Part shown: positions 22,659 to 27,921 of the stretch, one piece after another | Layout: every line of letters begins with the position of its first letter | Numbering within the stretch: position 1 is the stretch's first letter | Source of the DNA: a virus | Strand: one strand, 5' to 3' | DNA length: 28,490 bases | IMG/VR virus record: IMGVR_UViG_3300021425_000130 | Location: 1 to 28,490 of that record | Notes under the pieces: model-generated | What the model was told of the DNA's origin: nothing | What the model saw: the letters and a program-made list of their open reading frames with translations, nothing else | Database searches by the model: none | Position numbers and translations under genes: made by a program

Positions 22659-23469
22659 TGTGTTTATTTTTTATTTTTGTTATTAACATTTTATCTTCAT
22701 CATCTAAATCTGTAGGTATATCTACAATTATGCTTATAAGTAAATCACTATACTTACCTTCTTGCTTATAAATAGGAAACCCTTTTCCTTTTACTCTAAG
22801 GACCTTTCCGTTTGGAGTACCTGGTGGAATTGTGAAAGAAATAATTTTATCAAAACAATCAATACTTTCCTTTCCACCTAACAGTGCATCATAAAGACTT
22901 ATATTTTTTATTGTATGCAATCCCTGATTGTCTAAAAAGAAGTCTCTATCATTTATTACTTCAATAGTCATTATTAAATCACCGTTAAGTTCTTCAGTCT
23001 GGCCACGTTGGCCTAATCCTTTTAATCTTAATTTCTGGCCATTTTTAATTCCAGCTGGAATATCAACTTTTATTGTTTTCATTCCAATTCCAACATCTCT
23101 ACTTGTACCATAATAAGCATCAGCTAAAGATATTCTCAAAATCCCAGTAGTGTTTCTACCTTTAGAATTAAATCCATATCTTTGATTAAAAGCTCCGGCA
23201 AAGTTTTGATTTCTTAATAAGTCTTCAAACATACTTCCTGTAAAATCATGACCAAAATCAGCAAAAGGATTATTGGCTCTTTGATCATACTGAGCTTTCT
23301 TCTGAGGATTACTTAAAGTTTCATATGCATCAGCGATTTCTTTAAATTTATCTTCATTACCAGAACCTTTATCAGGATGATATTGCTTAGCTAATTTTCT
23401 ATAAGCTTTTTTAATTTCATTGTCAGATGAATCTTTATCTACTCCTAATATGTTATACGGATCTTTCAT
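22642..23469 (-). CDS. DnaJ/CbpA-type Hsp40 co-chaperone without zinc finger
   Basis: A co-chaperone that would stimulate host DnaK. Residues 1-65 are a J domain (P-Y-N-I-L-G-V, A-Y-R-K-L-A-K-Q-Y-H-P-D-K, with the required H-P-D; A-Y-E-T-L-S-N-P-Q-K-K-A-Q-Y-D). A short Gly/Phe linker (F-A-D-F-G-H-D-F) follows. Residues about 110-270 are the two C-terminal peptide-binding beta domains (V-D-I-P-A-G-I-K-N-G-Q-K-L-R-L-K-G-L-G). The CxxCxGxG zinc repeats of DnaJ itself are absent, so it is a CbpA/type II form. I start it at ATG 23469, which overlaps the previous stop as TAATG; an ATG three codons earlier (23478) is possible. It probably assists folding of large virion proteins. Confidence 0.9.
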   Translation of the reverse strand: MKDPYNILGVDKDSSDNEIKKAYRKLAKQYHPDKGSGNEDKFKEIADAYETLSNPQKKAQYDQRANNPFADFGHDFTGSMFEDLLRNQNFAGAFNQRYGFNSKGRNTTGILRISLADAYYGTSRDVGIGMKTIKVDIPAGIKNGQKLRLKGLGQRGQTEELNGDLIMTIEVINDRDFFLDNQGLHTIKNISLYDALLGGKESIDCFDKIISFTIPPGTPNGKVLRVKGKGFPIYKQEGKYSDLLISIIVDIPTDLDDEDKMLITKIKNKHNGKGS

Positions 23470-23813
23470 TATTTCCAAAAAAGCTGTATACCTATTAGGC
23501 TACATGCAAGTGCTAATGATACTATTGTTTTAAGTGTTATACCTTCTCCTAAAAAATACCAAGTCAAAAATGTGAATGAAATTATACCTGATCCAAAACC
23601 AATAAATCTACCTGGCCATAAAAGACCATCATAATATTCTACAATAAACTTTGTACCATAAATTAATATGTAACTAATTGCAGTACCGAAAACAATTGAT
23701 ACAGTAAGAGGATTCTTTTTAAACCAGGGCCATACAAATTGACCGTTAGTTTGAATCCAAATTGCAGTTTGTCCAGTAAAGAATAATAAAAATGCTAAAA
23801 GTAACTTATTCAT
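23469..23813 (-). CDS. Small four-span membrane protein, SMR/DMT-like size
   Basis: A 114-residue, very hydrophobic protein with about four membrane spans (roughly 3-20, 36-57, 67-88, 92-112). The last segment, G-I-T-L-K-T-I-V-S-L-A-L-A-C-S-L-I-G-I-Q-L-F, resembles the C-terminal helix of small drug/metabolite transporter-like proteins, but the conserved Glu of SMR transporters in helix 1 is not seen, so a transport role is doubtful. It overlaps the 88-residue gene by 8 bases and the DnaJ start by one base. A holin-like role is another possibility, though four spans is more than most holins. Confidence 0.5.
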   Translation of the reverse strand: MNKLLLAFLLFFTGQTAIWIQTNGQFVWPWFKKNPLTVSIVFGTAISYILIYGTKFIVEYYDGLLWPGRFIGFGSGIISFTFLTWYFLGEGITLKTIVSLALACSLIGIQLFWK

Positions 23814-24072
23814 CTATGTGATATTTATAACCTTGTCTAACCATGTAATCCATGTGGCTTTCCATTTGTTTTGCAGTTATCCAAACTGATGGCTCTGGTT
23901 CTACCCTACCATCTACTCTTTGGTCATGTGCTTTATTTAAAAACCATTTATCTTTTTTGCTCTCCCACCAAAACCATACCTTTTGCCATGATCTAGGTTT
24001 TTTCATATAAACTTTATTGCCCTTATCCATGTGAGCAATAAATTGTTTATAAGTAATATCTTTCTTAGGCAT
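23806..24072 (-). CDS. Unknown Trp-rich small basic protein
   Basis: An 88-residue protein of unknown function with six tryptophans, four of them in one stretch (S-W-Q-K-V-W-F-W-W-E-S). The N-terminus is basic (P-K-K-D-I-T-Y-K-Q-F) and the end acidic. Such Trp clusters suggest a compact beta fold, perhaps binding nucleic acid or sugar, but no family is recognised. It overlaps the preceding gene by 8 bases (ATGCCTAA) and the following one by 8 (ATGAATAA), so the three genes are translationally coupled. Confidence 0.5.
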   Translation of the reverse strand: MPKKDITYKQFIAHMDKGNKVYMKKPRSWQKVWFWWESKKDKWFLNKAHDQRVDGRVEPEPSVWITAKQMESHMDYMVRQGYKYHIDE

Positions 24073-24271
24073 TTTTATTTGGTGCTATTGCATTTAAGTT
24101 AGCTTCCTTAATTTGTAACTTTCTTAGTTTTTCGTCTAACCTAAATCTTTTTTCTTCCAAAGTATTTTTCTTCTCCAGCTGTATAGCAATCCTTTCTAAG
24201 ACATTCACTAATTTTGGGATATCGCCGTCTAAAAGTTTACGGCCCATTTGTGATCTAAAAAATTCTGACAT
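24065..24271 (-). CDS. Small helical protein of a phage-conserved type, unknown
   Basis: I start this at ATG 24271 (M-S-E-F-F-R-S-Q-M-G-R-K-L-L), giving 68 residues, because that ATG follows an AAAAATAAACACAAAT leader like those of other genes; an in-frame ATG at 24295 would add eight residues. The N-terminal part (F-F-R-S-Q-M-G-R-K-L-L-D-G-D-I-P-K-L-V-N-V-L-E-R-I-A) recalls a widespread small phage family with an M-G-R-x-F-x-E-x-x-x-P-x-L pattern, function unknown (from memory). The rest is a charged coiled coil. It is the first minus-strand gene left of the divergent promoter and begins a four-gene overlapping set that ends with DnaJ. Confidence 0.55.
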   Translation of the reverse strand: MSEFFRSQMGRKLLDGDIPKLVNVLERIAIQLEKKNTLEEKRFRLDEKLRKLQIKEANLNAIAPNKNA

Positions 24272-24305
24272 ATTTGTGTTTATTTTTATATGCATAAACT
24301 CAATG

Positions 24306-24329
24306 TTTGTTTACAAATATATAAACAAA
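24306..24329. promoter_or_regulatory. Perfect 8-bp dyad in the divergent promoter region
   Basis: TTTGTTTA and TAAACAAA flank an 8-nt centre in the only divergent intergenic region of the window. It overlaps the plus-strand promoter motif, so a bound regulator would control the cassette at 24342-25840 and perhaps the minus-strand DnaJ operon. Confidence 0.5.
24315..24324 (+). promoter_or_regulatory. Promoter-like motif AAATATATAA before the plus-strand cassette
   Basis: Lies 17 nt before the ATG at 24342, the same core and spacing as on the minus strand, which shows that the motif follows gene direction. Confidence 0.5.
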
Positions 24330-24341
24330 TAAAACTTAACA

Positions 24342-24788
24342 ATGAGCAAGATACCAAAGTTTGAAAAATTTAATGAGGCTATCGTAGCTGCAGGCTTCGG
24401 TCCTAGTTATATGCAACCATACTCTATTGCTACAGGTATACCTAATACGGGATATAGTATGCAGCCTGTAGTTGGGCACGTAAATAATGTTGCAACAGGA
24501 ATGGCTGAGCAGGCAAATATGTATGAAACTAATGATAATGAAGATCATACTGCTGAAGCATATTTAAAAGAAGCTAAAAAGTATTTAAATGAAGCAATAG
24601 ATAAGGCATATGAATCACATTGTAATGAAGCAATGGTTCAGGTAGCTGGAAAGGATAAGCCATCTGGGGCTAAAGTATTAGCAATGGTTATCGTAGATCA
24701 TTTAATTGATAAGAAAATTGTTACAAGAGCATACAAGAAAAAACTTGAATCTGAAATTCAAGACATAATTATAAATTCAACATTTTAA
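24342..24788 (+). CDS. Putative packaged/internal protein 1 of the plus-strand cassette
   Basis: A 148-residue protein, first of four plus-strand genes. The N-terminus K-F-E-K-F-N-E-A (6-13) has the F-x-x-F-N-E motif shared by the cassette; it resembles the short capsid-targeting sequence of T4 internal proteins, cut by the prohead protease after Glu. Residues 15-60 are Gly/Pro/Tyr/Met-rich and probably unstructured; residues 70-148 are helical and charged (A-Y-L-K-E-A-K-K-Y-L-N-E-A-I, A-Y-K-K-K-L-E-S-E-I-Q-D-I-I). A promoter-like AAATATATAA lies 17 nt upstream, inside an 8-bp dyad. The next gene begins one base after its stop. Packaging inside the capsid is inferred only from the motif. Confidence 0.55.
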   Translation: MSKIPKFEKFNEAIVAAGFGPSYMQPYSIATGIPNTGYSMQPVVGHVNNVATGMAEQANMYETNDNEDHTAEAYLKEAKKYLNEAIDKAYESHCNEAMVQVAGKDKPSGAKVLAMVIVDHLIDKKIVTRAYKKKLESEIQDIIINSTF

Positions 24789-24789
24789 A

Positions 24790-25041
24790 ATGAGCATTAG
24801 TAACTTTAAAGATTTTGATTTAAATGAAGCTGATAAGCATGAATTTAATCCAAATGAAACGGCAGAAAGATTAAAGAGAAGAGAGCAACAAAACATTGAC
24901 AGGTTTAGAGCTGCTCAAGACAGAGAAGACCCTTTTGCTATAGAGTATTATCAATTAAGAATTTCTATAGACAAGCTTGATATTAAAAAATTACAATATC
25001 AAACTAAGATTCATCAACTTAAGCAAAAATATAAAAAGTAA
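24790..25041 (+). CDS. Putative packaged/internal protein 2 of the plus-strand cassette
   Basis: An 83-residue, strongly charged protein. The N-terminus N-F-K-D-F-D-L-N-E-A (5-14) contains the cassette motif with L-N-E, the best match to a (L/I)-x-E prohead-protease site. After it comes a helical, basic-rich body (A-E-R-L-K-R-R-E-Q-Q, then I-D-K-L-D-I-K-K-L-Q-Y-Q-T-K-I-H-Q-L-K) likely to form a coiled coil or bind DNA. If cut after E13, the mature part is 70 residues. It starts one base after gene 1 and its stop overlaps the start of gene 3 (TAATG). No family recognised. Confidence 0.55.
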   Translation: MSISNFKDFDLNEADKHEFNPNETAERLKRREQQNIDRFRAAQDREDPFAIEYYQLRISIDKLDIKKLQYQTKIHQLKQKYKK

Positions 25042-25361
25042 TGATAGGTAAATTTGAAGAATTCTTAAATGAAAAAAACTTTATGGTTGCAACGGCTGAT
25101 ACTGCTGTTAAGTATAGGATATCTCATATGCCATTATCAGGTTATATTGTAGCAATGCCATCAAGCAGTAAAGAATTAGATAAAGAAATAGAATCAGGAT
25201 TTTCTAAAACTGCAATTGCTAAAGACATAGAAGATATGTTAAATGACCAATTAAAAAAATACAGACAGTTTATTAGAGTAAAGGTTGATCATGGCTATAA
25301 AGGCGCAGGTTACGCATTTACATTTGATATGGATGAATTACTAAAAACATTAAACAAATAA
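25041..25361 (+). CDS. Putative packaged/internal protein 3 of the plus-strand cassette
   Basis: A 106-residue protein. K-F-E-E-F-L-N-E-K at 4-12 is the clearest form of the cassette motif, close to T4 internal-protein targeting sequences of the type M-K-T-Y-Q-E-F-I-x-E. The rest mixes strands and helices (Y-R-I-S-H-M-P-L-S-G-Y-I-V-A-M-P, then R-Q-F-I-R-V-K-V-D-H-G-Y, then Y-A-F-T-F-D-M-D-E-L-L), so it may be a small folded domain after cleavage. It is coupled by TAATG overlaps to both neighbours. Function unknown; an injected protein acting early in infection is one inference. Confidence 0.55.
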   Translation: MIGKFEEFLNEKNFMVATADTAVKYRISHMPLSGYIVAMPSSSKELDKEIESGFSKTAIAKDIEDMLNDQLKKYRQFIRVKVDHGYKGAGYAFTFDMDELLKTLNK

Positions 25362-25840
25362 TGGATAAGCAAGAAACACAAGACGAAAATTCAATCAGAC
25401 ATTACAAAGGTACTGTTAAACAATTCAAACAAATGTTTGACGACTTAGCGGATGGTAAAGATACTAATGCATATGATAGCCCAGTAAGACAAGGGTATGA
25501 TGTTCATCCTACAAGAGATGAGAATAATAAAAGCCCACACTGGGATGAAGAGTATGAAGATGAGTTAACTCAAAATGAAAATCATATCCCTACCTTTGAA
25601 TCATTTTTAAATGAAGGAAAAACTACTGACGGTTTAGGAAAGGATGCTATGGAGATATACCGAGACTTAGATTTACAGATAGGTCTTGATGATCCTAAGT
25701 ACACTATTCGTAGTTACAAGGATATTGAACCTGCTATGAAAGATCATAAGCTATTTAAAAAGTTAACACCTAGAGAAAAAAGAATCCTAGATAGAGCACT
25801 AGGTAACTTAATGAGAATAGCAATTAGGATGGAAAGATAA
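25361..25840 (+). CDS. Putative packaged/internal protein 4, motif internal
   Basis: A 159-residue protein, last of the cassette. Here the motif (T-F-E-S-F-L-N-E-G, 78-86) is in the middle, after an acidic, low-complexity N-terminal half (D-E-N-N-K-S-P-H-W-D-E-E-Y-E-D-E-L). If cleaved after E85, a 74-residue helical C-terminal domain (A-M-E-I-Y-R-D-L-D-L, then L-T-P-R-E-K-R-I-L-D-R-A-L-G-N-L-M) would be released. No in-frame Met just before the motif allows a later start. The stop lies three bases from the convergent stop of the minus-strand gene at 25844, with no obvious terminator hairpin between. No family recognised. Confidence 0.5.
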   Translation: MDKQETQDENSIRHYKGTVKQFKQMFDDLADGKDTNAYDSPVRQGYDVHPTRDENNKSPHWDEEYEDELTQNENHIPTFESFLNEGKTTDGLGKDAMEIYRDLDLQIGLDDPKYTIRSYKDIEPAMKDHKLFKKLTPREKRILDRALGNLMRIAIRMER

Positions 25841-25843
25841 TTT

Positions 25844-26362
25844 CTAAGAGTAAGTTATTTGTATATTTCCACCAGTATGATCCATTACCCATGTATTTTC
25901 TTTTATCATTTTTTGGGCATGTAAGATTTCTGCTTGGTATTCATTCCAATCTTCTTCAGCCTTAATCTGATCTTTTATATCTTTACCTTTCCAGTAGACG
26001 TGCTCATCGTCATATATGACAGATATGTTTGTCATGTATTCTTCAGTAGCTTGTTTTAATTTTTCATTTGGTGGATCAACATCAGTATCATCTTCGTCAT
26101 CATGCGTAGGAACTGTATGACCTTTGTACTTACCCATACCTGCAGTCTTTTTAGGTTTAGGTTTTTCTAATACTAATTCATTTAAAAATCCATTATTAAA
26201 TTTAGCAATAAGTTTATCTCCTGCATAAATTTCTTTTACAGATTTTTGATCTAGTATTAAGTCATTTTCACTTTCCATAATTTTTGCTATATATGCCTTT
26301 GGGTATTCTACATCATATTGTGATTCTTTCCCATTCATATAGACTACTTTTACTTTTATCAT
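25844..26362 (-). CDS. Unknown acidic two-part protein
   Basis: A 172-residue protein. Residues 1-66 are beta-rich (M-I-K-V-K-V-V-Y-M-N-G-K-E, then V-K-E-I-Y-A-G-D-K-L-I-A-K-F). A disordered linker contains K-P-K-P-K-K and then an acidic run (D-D-E-D-D-T-D-V-D). The C-terminal part is helical with a short strand (E-D-W-N-E-Y-Q-A-E-I-L-H-A-Q-K-M-I, then G-G-N-I-Q-I-T-Y). I recognise no family. It follows the transglycosylase gene by three bases and is probably in the same transcript. It meets the plus-strand cassette end to end. Confidence 0.5.
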   Translation of the reverse strand: MIKVKVVYMNGKESQYDVEYPKAYIAKIMESENDLILDQKSVKEIYAGDKLIAKFNNGFLNELVLEKPKPKKTAGMGKYKGHTVPTHDDEDDTDVDPPNEKLKQATEEYMTNISVIYDDEHVYWKGKDIKDQIKAEEDWNEYQAEILHAQKMIKENTWVMDHTGGNIQITYS

Positions 26363-26365
26363 ATC

Positions 26366-26872
26366 TTATAAATTTATTTTTGCATAATTTTGTACCTTCT
26401 TCCAATAGTGAGAAGTTGCAGGTTTTTTAAATCCTTTAGGACCGCCATTCCAATTCCTAGCCATCTTTTCAAATGAACTATCAAGATGGTATGCATCTGC
26501 CCAAATGTTAAACATTTCAATTGACTTATCACCATCCTTTCTATCACTATTTTTAAATCTTTTATCCAGGCCTCGTTTTCGTAGTATGCGATTTACTTCT
26601 CTAACCATGATCGGTCTAATTTGTAAAAGACCTACTGATGGTGAACCTAAATTAAGATCTCCAATTATTGCAGGATTGCCACCACTTTCAACAAACGCCA
26701 TAGCCTCTATTAATTCTTCTCGGTTATCTATCTTTCCGTTTATAAGGTTAACTTCTTCCTCTATAATTTCAATTATAAGATTATCTTTAACTTCTATAAC
26801 CTCATGTTGCATACTTGTAGAACCTGTCATTGTAAGCAAGAACGTTGATATTAGTAAAACATTTTTCATCAT
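26366..26872 (-). CDS. Exported lytic transglycosylase (SLT-like), probable lysis enzyme
   Basis: Cuts peptidoglycan glycan strands. The 168-residue protein starts with a signal peptide (N-V-L-L-I-S-T-F-L-L-T-M-T-G, residues 4-17). The SLT motifs follow: I-E-A-M-A-F-V-E-S-G-G-N-P with catalytic E62, S-V-G-L-L-Q-I (79-85) and M-A-R-N-W-N-G-G-P (137-145). Catalytic residues are intact. Residues 25-45 form an acidic spacer. Because of the signal peptide it could reach the periplasm without a holin, as SAR/exported endolysins do. Two adjacent ATGs (26872, 26869) overlap the previous gene's TGA; I use the first. The spike has no lysozyme domain, so this is the only wall-cutting enzyme seen in the window. 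Confidence 0.82.
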   Translation of the reverse strand: MMKNVLLISTFLLTMTGSTSMQHEVIEVKDNLIIEIIEEEVNLINGKIDNREELIEAMAFVESGGNPAIIGDLNLGSPSVGLLQIRPIMVREVNRILRKRGLDKRFKNSDRKDGDKSIEMFNIWADAYHLDSSFEKMARNWNGGPKGFKKPATSHYWKKVQNYAKINL

Positions 26873-27411
26873 CTATAAATTTTTGAATTTTTCCAATTTC
26901 TAAAAGCATGCGTTACCTCTTCATCTACAGTTTCATCTCTAAGAAATGCATCTTTTTTTGGTTGAGGTAGTAAAGTATTTATTATTGTTCTAAGATTATA
27001 AGCGTGTTTTGAATTAATTAACTTACTATCATATTTACGATCTACATACTGCAAACATTTTTCACGGCTTTCAAAATCAATTAATAATTCTAAACCCTTT
27101 AGTGCCTGCTGATAATCTTCTTCAGTTGGAACTCTCCATACTGCAACATTACCAAGCGATGTAGTTTTAGTTGCACCACCACTACCACCTTTCATTCCTG
27201 CCATAATACCAAACCCACTTCTCTTAGCAAGTTTGTTTATCTTATCAGCAGAATCTTTATCCATGATTTGAATCGTATTACCTGTTTTATGATAAGTAAT
27301 ATCAACACAACCAACTGCTTCCGTAGTGGAGCAGCTAACACAAACTTTAGTTTGCGGCAAAGCTTTTAGTCGCCTATCGTCGATTTTTTCTTTACACTTA
27401 ATGCAATCCAT
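26869..27411 (-). CDS. DksA/TraR-type zinc-finger protein with novel C-terminal region
   Basis: A 180-residue protein. The first 30 residues are a C4 zinc finger of DksA/TraR type: C-I-K-C (C3, C6), then 17 residues with R-R-L-K-A-L-P, then C-V-S-C (C24, C27). In DksA this finger sits beside the coiled coil that enters the RNA polymerase channel; here no coiled coil precedes it. The following 150 residues (G-N-T-I-Q-I-M-D-K-D-S-A-D-K-I-N-K-L-A-K-R, a Gly-rich loop, N-V-A-V-W-R-V-P, then helices) match nothing I know. A transcription or nucleic-acid role is inferred only from the finger. It begins within the previous stop (TAATG). Confidence 0.6.
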   Translation of the reverse strand: MDCIKCKEKIDDRRLKALPQTKVCVSCSTTEAVGCVDITYHKTGNTIQIMDKDSADKINKLAKRSGFGIMAGMKGGSGGATKTTSLGNVAVWRVPTEEDYQQALKGLELLIDFESREKCLQYVDRKYDSKLINSKHAYNLRTIINTLLPQPKKDAFLRDETVDEEVTHAFRNWKNSKIYR

Positions 27412-27716
27412 TATCTACATTTAACGCTACTAATCTTTTCAGTTCCTGAATTAATCATCTTTACAACTGCGCCCCAATTTTGATCATCAGCTTCCCATTC
27501 AATATCATGAGGAGTATGTTTCATCTGCCAGTTAGAAAGGGCATGGCCATTTCCTGACATTTTAAAATCACCTTCAGAATTCTTTTTGAATTTTAGGAAG
27601 TGCCTGTTATCACACATACAACTAATAGTTTCAAAAATAACTTCTCTCAGATTTTCACTGTCATAAAGTTCTGTAAATACTGGTGGGTTTTGTAATAGTT
27701 CTTGATATTTGCTCAT
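27411..27716 (-). CDS. Unknown small protein
   Basis: A 101-residue protein that I do not recognise. It has a helical start (Y-Q-E-L-L-Q-N-P-P-V-F-T-E-L-Y), a C-x-C-D-N-R-H stretch (C33, C35) and several Trp/His residues in the second half (N-W-Q-M-K-H-T-P-H-D-I-E-W, D-D-Q-N-W-G-A-V-V-K-M-I). A metal site is possible but the spacing fits no known motif. Its ATG follows the element shared with 21276-21374, which probably carries its promoter. The stop overlaps the zinc-finger gene (TAATG). Confidence 0.5.
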   Translation of the reverse strand: MSKYQELLQNPPVFTELYDSENLREVIFETISCMCDNRHFLKFKKNSEGDFKMSGNGHALSNWQMKHTPHDIEWEADDQNWGAVVKMINSGTEKISSVKCR

Positions 27717-27738
27717 AATTTAATTTTAATATTAATAG

Positions 27739-27817
27739 TATAAATATAATCATTTTTGTTGGGAATCATACCAAGCTTTCTTGTTTTTTTCAAAAAAGTT
27801 ATTAACAATTTTAAATT
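27739..27817 (-). repeat. Intact copy of the element also found at 21297-21374
   Basis: Covers the 3' end of the small membrane protein gene (codons for K-F-K-I-V-N-N-F-F-E-K-N-K) and the intergenic TTATATTTATA before the next gene. Here the frame is intact, so this is probably the source or the functional version. Confidence 0.7.
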
Positions 27818-27920
27818 TATAAATAAGATAAGTAGCAATAGGAGTTCCCATTAAAAATGTTATTAAGCTTGGATGCGGTTCTCCACATAGACCTATTGCA
27901 TGTTTAAAAAATTCAATCAT
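27750..27920 (-). CDS. Small membrane protein (GLCGEPHPS motif), unknown
   Basis: A 56-residue protein starting at ATG 27920, one base after the PNK-like stop; an upstream in-frame ATG at 27941 would overlap that gene by 20 bases. It has the segment F-F-K-H-A-I-G-L-C-G-E-P-H-P-S, which I recall from small phage membrane proteins, then one membrane span (S-L-I-T-F-L-M-G-T-P-I-A-T-Y-L-I) and a basic tail (N-N-F-F-E-K-N-K-K-A-W). The DNA of this tail is the part duplicated, in decayed form, near 21340-21374. Function unknown. Confidence 0.55.
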   Translation of the reverse strand: MIEFFKHAIGLCGEPHPSLITFLMGTPIATYLIYKFKIVNNFFEKNKKAWYDSQQK

Positions 27921-27921
27921 C

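Noticed and set aside
22642-23478. Earlier DnaJ start at 23478 (M-E-I-M-K-D-P)
   Set aside because: The ATG at 23469 forms the TAATG overlap used repeatedly in this genome and puts the J domain at the usual distance from the N-terminus; the earlier start is possible but less likely.
24336-24548. Minus-strand open frame of 70 codons
   Set aside because: Antisense to the first plus-strand cassette gene, which has a promoter motif and coupling to the next gene; the protein is Cys/His/Ile-rich in a way typical of reversed AT-rich coding DNA.
27779-27795. T-run followed by A-run as an intrinsic terminator
   Set aside because: It lies inside the coding end of the small membrane protein (codons for F-F-E-K-N-K) and has no GC stem, so the run reflects codons and not a terminator.
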